A stretch of DNA of 49,045 nt from Clostridium sp. AM22-11AC (GTDB lineage: Bacteria > Bacillota > Clostridia > Lachnospirales > Lachnospiraceae). The position numbers and the translations under genes are program-made. The notes under the pieces are model-generated. The model was given only the letters and a program-made list of their open reading frames with translations. It had not been told where the DNA came from and searched no databases. The stretch is from contig NZ_QUCM01000025.1 of NCBI RefSeq assembly GCF_003473545.1, positions 1-49,045 of the forward strand, given 5' to 3'. Positions 1 to 8,091 of the stretch are shown here, one piece after another. Position 1 is the first letter of the stretch, and every line of letters starts with the position of its first letter.

Positions 1-80
1 ATTGAATTTTCAAGGTTCAACACACCACATCGGTGTGGGAAGTTTTAGTAACTAATTCAAGATTAAAATCAGGGTTTTAT

Positions 81-135
81 GGGAGAAAAACTGGAGAACC
101 CAAAAGTTCTCCCAGAAATTCTCCCATTTCTCCCC
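81..135. repeat. Cluster of TCTCCC / GGGAGA repeats with a hairpin
   Basis: Short related motifs crowd this stretch: GGGAGAA at 81-87, GGAGAAC at 93-99, GTTCTCCC at 106-113, ATTCTCCC at 118-125 and TTTCTCCCC at 127-135. Positions 91-99 and 106-115 form a hairpin (CTGGAGAAC against GTTCTCC plus AG, one bulged C, six-base loop). No T-run follows, so it is not an obvious terminator. It lies next to the 3' end of a tRNA gene, a common integration site, but no integrase or duplicated tRNA end is visible. Function unknown. Confidence 0.5.
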
Positions 136-183
136 AAAAATATCTTAAAAATACTTATCCTCTCTTACCGCTAAACCAAACAA

Positions 184-242
184 AAAAATCTCCCCAAACC
201 GCCGGAAACCCTTGATTTTCCTTGCTTTTTAGGGAGATTTTT
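184..242 (-). terminator. Inverted repeat downstream of the tRNA cluster, probable terminator
   Basis: An 11-bp perfect inverted repeat (AAAAATCTCCC at 184-194, GGGAGATTTTT at 232-242) encloses a 37-base loop. Read on the minus strand it comes just after tRNA-Thr and ends in a T-rich run, as expected for a terminator of the tRNA operon. It is T-rich on the plus strand too and could work both ways. The loop is long, which lowers confidence. Confidence 0.45.
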
Positions 243-255
243 CTTTCAGATTTAA

Positions 256-328
256 AGCCACTGGCCGGACTCGAACCGGCGACCCACGCATTACGAATGC
301 GTTGCGCTACCAACTGCGCTACAATGGC
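256..328 (-). tRNA. tRNA-Thr (anticodon CGT)
   Basis: A full cloverleaf reads on the minus strand. The acceptor stem pairs GCCATTG with CAGTGGC, the T arm carries GGTTCGAGTCC, and the anticodon stem ACGCA/TGCGT holds the loop TTCGTAA, giving anticodon CGT for threonine codon ACG. The 3' CCA is not encoded. Last gene of a three-tRNA cluster. Confidence 0.96.
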
Positions 329-379
329 ATATTTATTTAAAAAAATAAGACCGCTGCAAATGCAGCAGCCTCATCAAGA

Positions 380-451
380 TGACCTGACCGGGAATCGAAC
401 CCGGGTTTACGCCGTGAGAGGGCGTCGTCTTGACCGCTTGACCATCAGGCC
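380..451 (-). tRNA. tRNA-Glu (anticodon CTC)
   Basis: Minus-strand cloverleaf with acceptor stem GGCCTGA/TCAGGTC, discriminator A, and T arm containing GGTTCGATTCC. Anticodon stem ACGCC/GGCGT holds loop CTCTCAC, giving anticodon CTC for glutamate codon GAG. CCA is not encoded. Middle gene of the cluster. Confidence 0.96.
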
Positions 452-461
452 TTGTAATAAA

Positions 462-535
462 TCGAGGCGACGTGATTCGAACACGCGACCTCTGCGTCCC
501 GAACGCAGCGCTCTACCAAACTGAGCCACGCCTCG
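462..535 (-). tRNA. tRNA-Pro (anticodon CGG)
   Basis: Minus-strand cloverleaf with acceptor stem CGAGGCG/CGCCTCG, discriminator A, and T arm containing GTTCGAATC. Anticodon stem CTGCG/CGCAG holds loop TTCGGGA, giving anticodon CGG for proline codon CCG. CCA is not encoded. First gene of the cluster, nearest the promoter. Confidence 0.96.
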
Positions 536-553
536 ATCTCGATTACGTTACAC

Positions 554-582
554 AGTATAATACACATTCTTCCAATTGTCAA
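554..582 (-). promoter_or_regulatory. Promoter of the tRNA cluster
   Basis: On the minus strand a perfect -35 TTGACA (577-582) is followed by a 17-base spacer and -10 TATACT (554-559). Transcription would start near 547, about a dozen bases before tRNA-Pro. This is close to the sigma-A consensus, as expected for stable RNA genes. Confidence 0.9.
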
Positions 583-638
583 CTATAAATTTTCAAAATT
601 TTTAATTTTTTTTAGACAACTAGAAAAATAATGATCAA

Positions 639-678
639 ACAGGGGGCAGCACTGCTGTTTTCCTGTACCAACCCCTGT
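639..678 (-). terminator. Possible terminator of the Na+ symporter gene
   Basis: On the minus strand ACAGGGG (678-672) pairs with CCCCTGT (645-639), enclosing an inner CAGCACTGCTG palindrome at 647-657. A moderately T-rich stretch follows. The stem is short and the loop large, so this is only a candidate. Confidence 0.35.
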
Positions 679-716
679 GTTTCCTACATTTTTCACTGAT
701 CTTAACTGCTTCTAAT

Positions 717-2084
717 TTAAAAGAATTTTGCAATATATCCCTGAGCCAGGATAAAGATCACGATCAGCGGAAGGATGTAGCTTACGTAAAAACGTGCCCA
801 TCTTGGGAACTTAATGCCAGATCCCTCATTTGCTTCTGCCAGGAACTTTTCAAAGCCCCATCCATAACGGCTGGTGCAGAACAGCAGATACAGAAGACTT
901 CCAATAGGCAGCAGGTTATCACTGAGGATAAAGTCCTCAAGATCCTGGATATTAGAACCTGCTCCCAATGGCTGGAAGCTGCTCCAGATATTAAATCCAA
1001 ATACACATGGAAGAGACAGGATGATCACTACTATTACATTCCATGCTACTGCTTTCTTTACAGAACAGCCGGTAAGGTCTGTTGCAAAAGAAATAATGTT
1101 CTGAAATACGGCAATTACAGTTGAAAGAGCCGCAAAGGACATAAATACAAAGAATAAAGTTCCCCAAAGTCTGCCCCATGCCATATGGTTAAATACATTT
1201 GGCAACGTGATAAAGATCAGGGATGGACCGGAAGTTGGCTCAACTCCATATGCAAAACATGCCGGGAAAATGATCAGACCAGCCATAAATGCAACCAGTG
1301 TATCCAGAATGGTGATACTGATGGCTTCGCCGGTCAGACGGCGTTCTTTTCCAATATAACTTCCGAAAATAGCTAACGCACCGATACCGATACTTAATGT
1401 AAAGAAGGACTGTCCCATAGCCGCAAAAATGGAATTTCCTAGTCCTGCATCTACCATTTTTCCAAAATCAGGTTTTAAGTAAAACTCCAGACCTGGAGCA
1501 CCGCCCTTTAATACCATGGAGTGGACAGCCAGTGCCATCATAAGGAATAACAGGCAGACCATCATTACTTTTGTAATACGCTCTACACCTGCAACCAGAC
1601 CCTGGGCACAGATACCAAAACAGAGAACTACAACAAAGATCATAAATCCAGTCATTAATGCAGGATTTCCAAGCATGTTGGTAAACTCTCCTGCTACTGC
1701 ATCGGAGTCAAGTCCTGTAAAATCCCCACGAAGCATTTTGATGAAGTAATAGATCATCCATCCTGCTACCGTGGTATAAAACATCATCAGCATGTAGTTT
1801 CCTGCCATAGCTGCATAGCGGGTCAGATGCCATTTTGTACCTTTCGGCTCCAGCATGTTAAAAGAAAGGGCTGCACTGCGCTTGCTGGCGCGTCCTACAG
1901 CAAATTCCATTACTACAATAGGAAGACCAAGGATCAGGAGAAATGCCAGATAGATCAGTACAAAGGCAGCTCCACCGTAAGCTCCTACAATGTAAGGAAA
2001 TCTCCACACATTGCCCAGACCAATGGCACAGCCTGCTGAGATCAGGATGAAGCCAAGTCTGGAAGAAAATTTTTCACGTTCCAT
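717..2084 (-). CDS. Neurotransmitter:sodium symporter (SNF/NSS) family transporter
   Basis: A 455-residue inner-membrane protein of the LeuT/MhsT family, which imports amino acids or related amines with Na+. The family signature GLGNVWRFPY is at residues 22-31 in the first membrane helix, and hydrophobic helices run to the C terminus. The frame is open 40 codons further upstream, but the family normally begins with a short cytoplasmic stretch such as MEREKFSSRLGF. That ATG at 2084 has a GGGGG stretch upstream, a weak ribosome site. The gene has its own promoter and a long structured leader (see 2187-2259), so it is probably regulated apart from polC just upstream. Substrate cannot be read from sequence; an aromatic or branched-chain amino acid is a guess from family knowledge. 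Confidence 0.9.
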   Translation of the reverse strand: MEREKFSSRLGFILISAGCAIGLGNVWRFPYIVGAYGGAAFVLIYLAFLLILGLPIVVMEFAVGRASKRSAALSFNMLEPKGTKWHLTRYAAMAGNYMLMMFYTTVAGWMIYYFIKMLRGDFTGLDSDAVAGEFTNMLGNPALMTGFMIFVVVLCFGICAQGLVAGVERITKVMMVCLLFLMMALAVHSMVLKGGAPGLEFYLKPDFGKMVDAGLGNSIFAAMGQSFFTLSIGIGALAIFGSYIGKERRLTGEAISITILDTLVAFMAGLIIFPACFAYGVEPTSGPSLIFITLPNVFNHMAWGRLWGTLFFVFMSFAALSTVIAVFQNIISFATDLTGCSVKKAVAWNVIVVIILSLPCVFGFNIWSSFQPLGAGSNIQDLEDFILSDNLLPIGSLLYLLFCTSRYGWGFEKFLAEANEGSGIKFPRWARFYVSYILPLIVIFILAQGYIAKFF

Positions 2085-2186
2085 TGAAAGTATAAACCCC
2101 CATCTACTTTGATTTACGCTGTTTTCATTTTTTTCCAGCGCATACACTTTAACACTTTGGTGCGTCAATTTGCCCCTAAAGCGCAA

Positions 2187-2227
2187 GAAAGAGTTTTTCC
2201 ACACTCCACATGTGAAAAAACTCTTTC
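2187..2227 (-). promoter_or_regulatory. 17-bp hairpin at the 5' end of the symporter leader
   Basis: GAAAGAGTTTTTCCACA (2187-2203) and its near-perfect complement (2211-2227) form a 17-bp stem with one wobble pair and a seven-base loop. It sits within the first 45 bases of the transcript predicted from the promoter at 2231-2259. No long T-run follows on the minus strand, so it is a poor classical terminator for polC. More likely it stabilises or regulates the symporter mRNA. It matches no riboswitch class I recognise. Confidence 0.6.
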
Positions 2228-2230
2228 AAA

Positions 2231-2259
2231 AATATACCATAAATTCTTTTATAAGTCAA
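2231..2259 (-). promoter_or_regulatory. Promoter of the Na+ symporter gene
   Basis: Minus-strand -35 TTGACT (2254-2259), 17-base spacer, -10 TATATT (2231-2236). The predicted start near 2224 leaves a leader of about 140 bases before the ATG at 2084. Confidence 0.75.
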
Positions 2260-2303
2260 TTTTATGATACCAGACTACTATGCATAATCTCTTACATAAT
2301 CTC

Positions 2304-5300
2304 CTACATCAGCTCAAATAAATTTAACTGATTAGACTGAGGAAGGTCTTTAAGCAGTCCAAGGTCTGACATCAGGGAACAGATAGTTCCATTTACCTTG
2401 GTACGGCTGGAGAAATCTTCTACTGACAGGAACGGACCGTCTTTTACTGCATCTACCACTGCTTCTGCCGCTTTTTCACCTAAACCGTCAATACTGCTTA
2501 AAGAAGGCATCAGCTTACCGTCAATGATCTGGAAATGTCTTGCTTTTGCCTTATAAATATCAATTGGCATAAAATCAAAGCCCCTTGCGTACATTTCCTG
2601 GACAATACGCATGTCACGCAGGGTATCCTGCTCCTTTTTAGAAAGAGTATCGGAACGTTTTTTATAATCTGCCAGATAATATTCCAGTTTATCTCTTCCC
2701 TGACACATGATCTCATAGGAAAAGGCGCTGGCGCGGATACTGAAAAAGGCCGCATAGTAAGCCAGTGGATAAAAGATCTTACAGTAGGCAATACGCCACG
2801 CCATCATAACATAGGCTGCCGCATGTGCTTTTGGGAACATGTACTTGATCTTTTTACAGGACCAGATGTACCAGTCAGGCACACCATGCGCCTTCATATC
2901 TTCTTCCCACTCCGGCTTTAAACCTTTACCTTTTCGCACGCTCTCCATGATGGTGAAGGAAAGTCCCTGTTCCATTCCCTGGGCGATCAGATAGATCATA
3001 ATATCATCTCGGGTACAGATCGCTGTCTGAATAGTAGCTTTTCCTTCCTGGATCAACGTCTGGGCATTTCCCAGCCAAACGTCCGTACCATGTGCCAGAC
3101 CGGCAATACGCACCAGGTCAGAGAAATACTTTGGTTTGGTATCCAGAAGCATCTGCATAGCAAAGTCCGTACCAAACTCCGGCACACCAAGAGCTCCTAA
3201 AGGACAGCCACCGATATCATCCGGCGTGATCCCCAGTGCAGAGGTATTCTGAAACAGGCTCATAACCTCCGGGCTGTCCAGAGGAATATCCTTAACCGGG
3301 TCCAGACCGATCAGGTCCTGCAGCATACGGATCATGGTAGGATCATCGTGTCCAAGAATATCCAGTTTTAACAGGTTGTGGTCAATGGAATGGTAATCAA
3401 AGTGTGTGGTAACTGTGGATGTAGTCATATCGTTTGCCGGGTGCTGTACCGGTGTAAAGGAATAGATCTCTTCACCTAAAGGCAGTACAATGATACCTCC
3501 CGGATGCTGGCCGGTGGTACGGCGCACGCCTACACAGCCCTGAACAATACGGTTGATCTCGCAGTTTCGCTTCCTGGTTCCCCTTTCCTCATAATATTTC
3601 TTTACATAACCGAAAGCCGTTTTATCCGCCAGTGTACCAATGGTTCCTGCACGGAAAGTCTGGCCCTTACCGAAAATAACCTCCGTATAGTCATGGGCCT
3701 TACTCTGGTACTCACCGGAGAAGTTTAAGTCGATATCAGGCTCCTTATCTCCCTTAAATCCAAGGAAAGTCTCAAATGGGATATCAAACCCGTCTTTTTC
3801 CAGAGGTGTTCCGCATACCGGGCATTTTTTATCCGGCATATCGCAGCCCGCCATACCGGAGAACTTACGCACTTCTTCAGAGTCAAAATCATAGTAACGG
3901 CACTTTGGACAATGATAATGAGGACTTAGCGGATTTACCTCTGTAATACCGGACATGGTTGCCACAAAGGAGGAACCTACAGAACCTCGGGAACCTACCA
4001 GATAGCCGTCTTCATTAGATTTCCAAACCAGCTTCTGGGCAATGATATACATAACCGCAAATCCATTGGTGATAATGGAATGAAGCTCACGCTCCAGACG
4101 GTCTACTACGATCTTTGGAAGATCTTCACCATACATCTCATGAGCGCGGTCATAACAGATCTTTGTTAAGGTCTTATCAGAGTCTGGGATAACAGGCGGG
4201 CACTTGTCCGGACGCACCGGCGCAATTTTTTCGCACATATCAGAAATCTTACGGGTATTGGTAACGACTACCTCGTATGCCTTATCCGGTCCCAGATAAG
4301 CAAACTCTTCTAACATCTCTTCTGTTGTACGCAGATATAGCGGCGCCTGGTCATCGGAGTCTTTAAATCCCTGACCAGCCATGATGATACGCCGGTAAAC
4401 CTCATCCTGGGGATCCAGGAAATGAACGTCACAGGTAGCGCACACCAGCTTACCAAACTGGGTTCCCAGATCTACGATCTTTTTATTGATCTCGATCAAG
4501 TCTTCTTCTGTCTTAACTGTACTTTTTTCATCCCGGAGCATAAACGCATTGTTTCCCAAAGGCTGGATCTCCAGATAATCGTAGAAATTTACCAGTCTGG
4601 CAATCTCCGCATCGGGAGCCCCGCGAAGAAGGGCCTGATATAATTCTCCCGCCTCGCAGGCAGAACCGATCAGCAGACCTTCTCTGTACTTGTCCAGAAC
4701 GCTCTTTGGGATACGGGGACGTCTGGAATAATAATCCAAATGGGACCAGCTGACCAGACGGTACAGGTTGATACGTCCCAGGTCATTTTTTGCCAGGATG
4801 ATCACATGGTTGGTAGGCAGTTTCATAATGGTCTGGGCATCCATGGTACTTAATTCATTTAAGTGGTCCAGATCTTCAATATCCCGATCCCGCAGCATCT
4901 TTACAAAAGCTGCGAAAATCTCCGCTGTAGCTCCTGCATCATCTACTGCCCGGTGATGATTTTCCAGGGAAATATTTAAAGCTTTCGCTACTGTATCCAG
5001 CTTAAAACGGTTTAAGTTTGGCAGAAGAAGGCGGGCCAGAGATACCGTATCCAGTACTGTTGGTGAAAATGGCAGTCCCAGCGCTTCTGCATAATGACCA
5101 ATAAAACCAACATCAAAACCTGCATTGTGGGCTACCAGTACTGCGTCTCCCACAAATTCCAGAAACTGAGGTAATATCACATCGATCTTCGGATATGGCA
5201 GTACCATAGCGTCATTGATGCTGGTCAGCTTTTCAATATCAAATGGAATCGGCACATCCGGGTTTACGAAAGTAGAAAACTTGTCCGTGATCACACCGTC

Positions 5301-6956
5301 TACTACTTTTACAGCACCGATCTCAATGATCCGGTTCTTTACAGGGCTGAAACCTGTGGTCTCAATATCGAAAACAACATAGGTATCTGCAAAAGTCTGT
5401 CCCTTGGAATTTTCTACCAGCTGCTTGGTATCATCTACCAGATAGCCTTCCACACCATACAAGATCTTAAAGGTATCCCCTTTATCCAATGCATGGTTTG
5501 CATCAGGGAAGGCCTGAACGCAGCCGTGGTCCGTAACAGCAATGGAGGACATACCCCATTTTTTCGCCCGCTTGATGATGCTCTTTACCTCAGAAACACC
5601 ATCCATATCGCTCATTTTTGTATGGCAGTGCAGTTCCACACGTTTTTCCAGGCTGTTGTCCATACGCTTGGTGGTAAAGTCATCGGCCTTTTTAATACCT
5701 ACAATAGAGCCTAATGTCAGTTCTCCGTCAAACTTATCAATGGTGGTAACACCTTTGATCTTAATGAACATGCCCGTTTTGATCATGTCCTTTACTTCAT
5801 TGAAGATTTCCGGACGGATGAACATTTTAGCTGTAATGGTATCTGTAAAGTCTGTCACATCAAAGGTAAGAATGAATTTACCGCTTCTTAGCTCGCGGCT
5901 TTCACAGGTTAAGATCTGTCCACGTAAAGTAACTTCTCCGATCTCTCCGTCGATCTTCTCAATCTCCATAAAGTCATCTTCAAAATCACGGCCGTAAAGT
6001 ACATCCGGATTATTGGAACGTTTAACAGAAAACTTCCTGTCTTCTCCAAAGCCGGAGTCTTTATCTCTTCCCCAGCCTTTTCTGCCTTTGTTAAGCTGAG
6101 GTTTTTCCGTTTTTCCGCCTGACTGTGGTTTTGCAGCAGCTGTTTTTCCTGCATCTACTGGTTTTATGCCATCTGATACAGGAGAAATAGTCTCATCATT
6201 GCCAGGAACATTTCCGGAAGCTGCCTGATCCATAAGAGCGTCCCATGGAGCTGCCTCCGGCATAGGAATATCCATAATAGCAGCATTACTATTATGAGTT
6301 TTTTTCTCACCATTATCGCTCTTTGCAACTGTCTGCGAGATATTTTCTCCACCACTTACATTTTCTAACTCATCCTTATGATTTTGCCAGTAAATAGCCT
6401 GTGCTTCTCTCTCTAACTTCAGCTCGATCTGCTTTCTACGGTCATTTTCCTTTGGCGGAATGTACTGAAACGCTACTTCTACCGGCAGACCGCACCGTTC
6501 ATTAAATACCTTTTCCAAAACCCGCTTTAACTCATTGGTCTTGTCCCGGTTGACCATGGTATCTTCTACAGTCAGCACCATTTTTCCTTCATCTTCAAAG
6601 ACGATCTGGGCTTTGCGGAACATACTGTATTCTACGATGCTGTAATGCTTTAATTCCAGCAGCAGACTGTCCTTATACATTTTTAAAAGCTTTTCCGGTG
6701 TGTACTGACCAGACAGTCTGTATTTTTCCTGTATCTTAATGGTGATCTGTTTATCCGGGAACAGCTGGTCTTTGATGCCCCGCTCCAGATCATAGATATT
6801 TTGTTTATGGATCAGCCTTGTGCTTTTCATATAAACACGAATAGAGCTTCTATCTCTGGCAGAAGTAACTTTTTCTACTTCTGCCATTGCTAAAAGCTCC
6901 TTTAAAGGCTCTGCAATATTAAGGGTTGGAAATACTTCTAAAAAACCTTTTGCCAT
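2304..6956 (-). CDS. DNA polymerase III alpha subunit, Gram-positive PolC type
   Basis: The 1550-residue replicative polymerase with built-in proofreading exonuclease, diagnostic for Firmicutes. In order: N-terminal domain (about 1-200), a polar low-complexity linker (about 200-310), OB-fold (about 335-420), PHP domain starting at ELHCHTKMSD (His443, His445) and split by the 3'-5' exonuclease beginning VVFDIETTG (Asp530, Glu532), then the polymerase core. The core has SRGSVGSSF, a zinc-binding CPKC...CPVC module and the catalytic DIDLNFSG pair (Asp1074, Asp1076). Length is slightly above the usual 1430-1450 residues because of the linker. The ATG lies 5 bases after the ispG stop with only a weak Shine-Dalgarno, so translation is probably coupled. 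Last gene of the essential operon. Confidence 0.98.
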   Translation of the reverse strand: MAKGFLEVFPTLNIAEPLKELLAMAEVEKVTSARDRSSIRVYMKSTRLIHKQNIYDLERGIKDQLFPDKQITIKIQEKYRLSGQYTPEKLLKMYKDSLLLELKHYSIVEYSMFRKAQIVFEDEGKMVLTVEDTMVNRDKTNELKRVLEKVFNERCGLPVEVAFQYIPPKENDRRKQIELKLEREAQAIYWQNHKDELENVSGGENISQTVAKSDNGEKKTHNSNAAIMDIPMPEAAPWDALMDQAASGNVPGNDETISPVSDGIKPVDAGKTAAAKPQSGGKTEKPQLNKGRKGWGRDKDSGFGEDRKFSVKRSNNPDVLYGRDFEDDFMEIEKIDGEIGEVTLRGQILTCESRELRSGKFILTFDVTDFTDTITAKMFIRPEIFNEVKDMIKTGMFIKIKGVTTIDKFDGELTLGSIVGIKKADDFTTKRMDNSLEKRVELHCHTKMSDMDGVSEVKSIIKRAKKWGMSSIAVTDHGCVQAFPDANHALDKGDTFKILYGVEGYLVDDTKQLVENSKGQTFADTYVVFDIETTGFSPVKNRIIEIGAVKVVDGVITDKFSTFVNPDVPIPFDIEKLTSINDAMVLPYPKIDVILPQFLEFVGDAVLVAHNAGFDVGFIGHYAEALGLPFSPTVLDTVSLARLLLPNLNRFKLDTVAKALNISLENHHRAVDDAGATAEIFAAFVKMLRDRDIEDLDHLNELSTMDAQTIMKLPTNHVIILAKNDLGRINLYRLVSWSHLDYYSRRPRIPKSVLDKYREGLLIGSACEAGELYQALLRGAPDAEIARLVNFYDYLEIQPLGNNAFMLRDEKSTVKTEEDLIEINKKIVDLGTQFGKLVCATCDVHFLDPQDEVYRRIIMAGQGFKDSDDQAPLYLRTTEEMLEEFAYLGPDKAYEVVVTNTRKISDMCEKIAPVRPDKCPPVIPDSDKTLTKICYDRAHEMYGEDLPKIVVDRLERELHSIITNGFAVMYIIAQKLVWKSNEDGYLVGSRGSVGSSFVATMSGITEVNPLSPHYHCPKCRYYDFDSEEVRKFSGMAGCDMPDKKCPVCGTPLEKDGFDIPFETFLGFKGDKEPDIDLNFSGEYQSKAHDYTEVIFGKGQTFRAGTIGTLADKTAFGYVKKYYEERGTRKRNCEINRIVQGCVGVRRTTGQHPGGIIVLPLGEEIYSFTPVQHPANDMTTSTVTTHFDYHSIDHNLLKLDILGHDDPTMIRMLQDLIGLDPVKDIPLDSPEVMSLFQNTSALGITPDDIGGCPLGALGVPEFGTDFAMQMLLDTKPKYFSDLVRIAGLAHGTDVWLGNAQTLIQEGKATIQTAICTRDDIMIYLIAQGMEQGLSFTIMESVRKGKGLKPEWEEDMKAHGVPDWYIWSCKKIKYMFPKAHAAAYVMMAWRIAYCKIFYPLAYYAAFFSIRASAFSYEIMCQGRDKLEYYLADYKKRSDTLSKKEQDTLRDMRIVQEMYARGFDFMPIDIYKAKARHFQIIDGKLMPSLSSIDGLGEKAAEAVVDAVKDGPFLSVEDFSSRTKVNGTICSLMSDLGLLKDLPQSNQLNLFELM

Positions 6957-6961
6957 TCAGA

Positions 6962-8035
6962 TTACTTCTTTCTTGCTTCTGCCATTGCTTCCAGTTCACT
7001 GCGAAGGGAGTCTAACAGATCTTCTTCCGGTACTTTTCGTAAGATCTCACCTTTTTTGATGATCAGACCTTCACCTACGCCGCCTGCAATGCCAATATCA
7101 GCTTCCCTTGCTTCGCCAGGTCCATTGACTACGCAGCCCATAACAGCTACTTTAACACCGTCTAAGCCTTCCATGCCGGAAACCATGGTCTCTACCTGGT
7201 TTGCAAGATGGATCAGGTCAATACGGGTACGGCCGCAGGTTGGACATGAAACCACTTCTACGCCGCCTTTTCTAAGTCCCAGAGTTTTAAGGATCTGACG
7301 GGCAGACTTGATCTCCTCGATTGGATCACCTGTAAGGGAAACGCGGATGGTATCTCCGATGCCCTGATATAAGATGATACCCAGCCCCACAGCAGATTTG
7401 ATATTTCCGGAAAATAAAGTTCCGGCTTCTGTAATACCTACGTGAAGAGGATGATCGGTTCTGGAAGTGATCAGTTCATGTGCTTTCACACACATTAATA
7501 CATCGGAAGATTTGATACTGATGACCAGATTGTCATAGCCCATATCCTCAATAAGATGTACTTTATCCAAAGCACTTTCTACGATACCTTCAGCTGTTAC
7601 ACCACCGTATTTTTCCACCAGATCTTTCTCAAGAGATCCGCTGTTTACACCTACACGAATAGGGATATTTCCTGCTTTCGCACGGTCTACTACTGCTTTT
7701 ACGCGGTCTGTACTTCCAATATTACCTGGATTGATACGGATCTTGTCAGCTCCGTTTTCCATAGCTGCAATCGCCAGACGGTAGTCAAAATGGATATCTG
7801 CCACTAACGGGATGTGGATCTCTTTTTTAATATCCTTAAGGGCTTCTGCCGCCTTCATGGTAGGTACTGCCACACGGATAATATCGCAGCCTGCTTTTTC
7901 CAGGCTTAAGATCTGTGCTACCGTTGCCTTTACATCTTCTGTTTTTGTATTACACATAGACTGGATGAGGATGGGATTTCCCCCGCCGATCACCCGGTCA
8001 CCAATATGAACAACTTTTGTATCCTTTCTGCTCAT
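6962..8035 (-). CDS. ispG: 4-hydroxy-3-methylbut-2-enyl diphosphate synthase (flavodoxin/ferredoxin type)
   Basis: Penultimate enzyme of the MEP isoprenoid pathway. It reduces the cyclic diphosphate MEcPP to HMBPP with a 4Fe-4S cluster. The cluster ligands are visible as CPTCGRT and, further on, GCVVNGPGEA, and the TIM-barrel half begins VHIGDRVIGGGNPILIQSM. The chosen ATG at 8035 is preceded by GAGGAAAG at good spacing and gives 357 residues, the usual length; an upstream in-frame ATG at 8089 lacks family similarity. It sits between rseP and polC, with dxr of the same pathway two genes upstream. Confidence 0.97.
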   Translation of the reverse strand: MSRKDTKVVHIGDRVIGGGNPILIQSMCNTKTEDVKATVAQILSLEKAGCDIIRVAVPTMKAAEALKDIKKEIHIPLVADIHFDYRLAIAAMENGADKIRINPGNIGSTDRVKAVVDRAKAGNIPIRVGVNSGSLEKDLVEKYGGVTAEGIVESALDKVHLIEDMGYDNLVISIKSSDVLMCVKAHELITSRTDHPLHVGITEAGTLFSGNIKSAVGLGIILYQGIGDTIRVSLTGDPIEEIKSARQILKTLGLRKGGVEVVSCPTCGRTRIDLIHLANQVETMVSGMEGLDGVKVAVMGCVVNGPGEAREADIGIAGGVGEGLIIKKGEILRKVPEEDLLDSLRSELEAMAEARKK

Positions 8036-8091
8036 GTTTCTTTCCTCTTTATTCTTAATCTCCGATTGCATGCCGCCTGGAGGCAGCACTT

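Noticed and set aside
222..524. A 100-codon plus-strand frame across the tRNA cluster
   Set aside because: It is the antisense of three tRNA genes; its peptide is the typical reverse translation of tRNA T arms.
2187..2227. Reading the 17-bp hairpin as the polC terminator
   Set aside because: No T-run follows on the minus strand and a near-consensus promoter starts transcription just before it; leader function fits better, though not proven.
5542..5997. A 151-codon plus-strand frame inside polC
   Set aside because: It lies opposite a clearly coding essential gene, has no ribosome site and no recognisable similarity.
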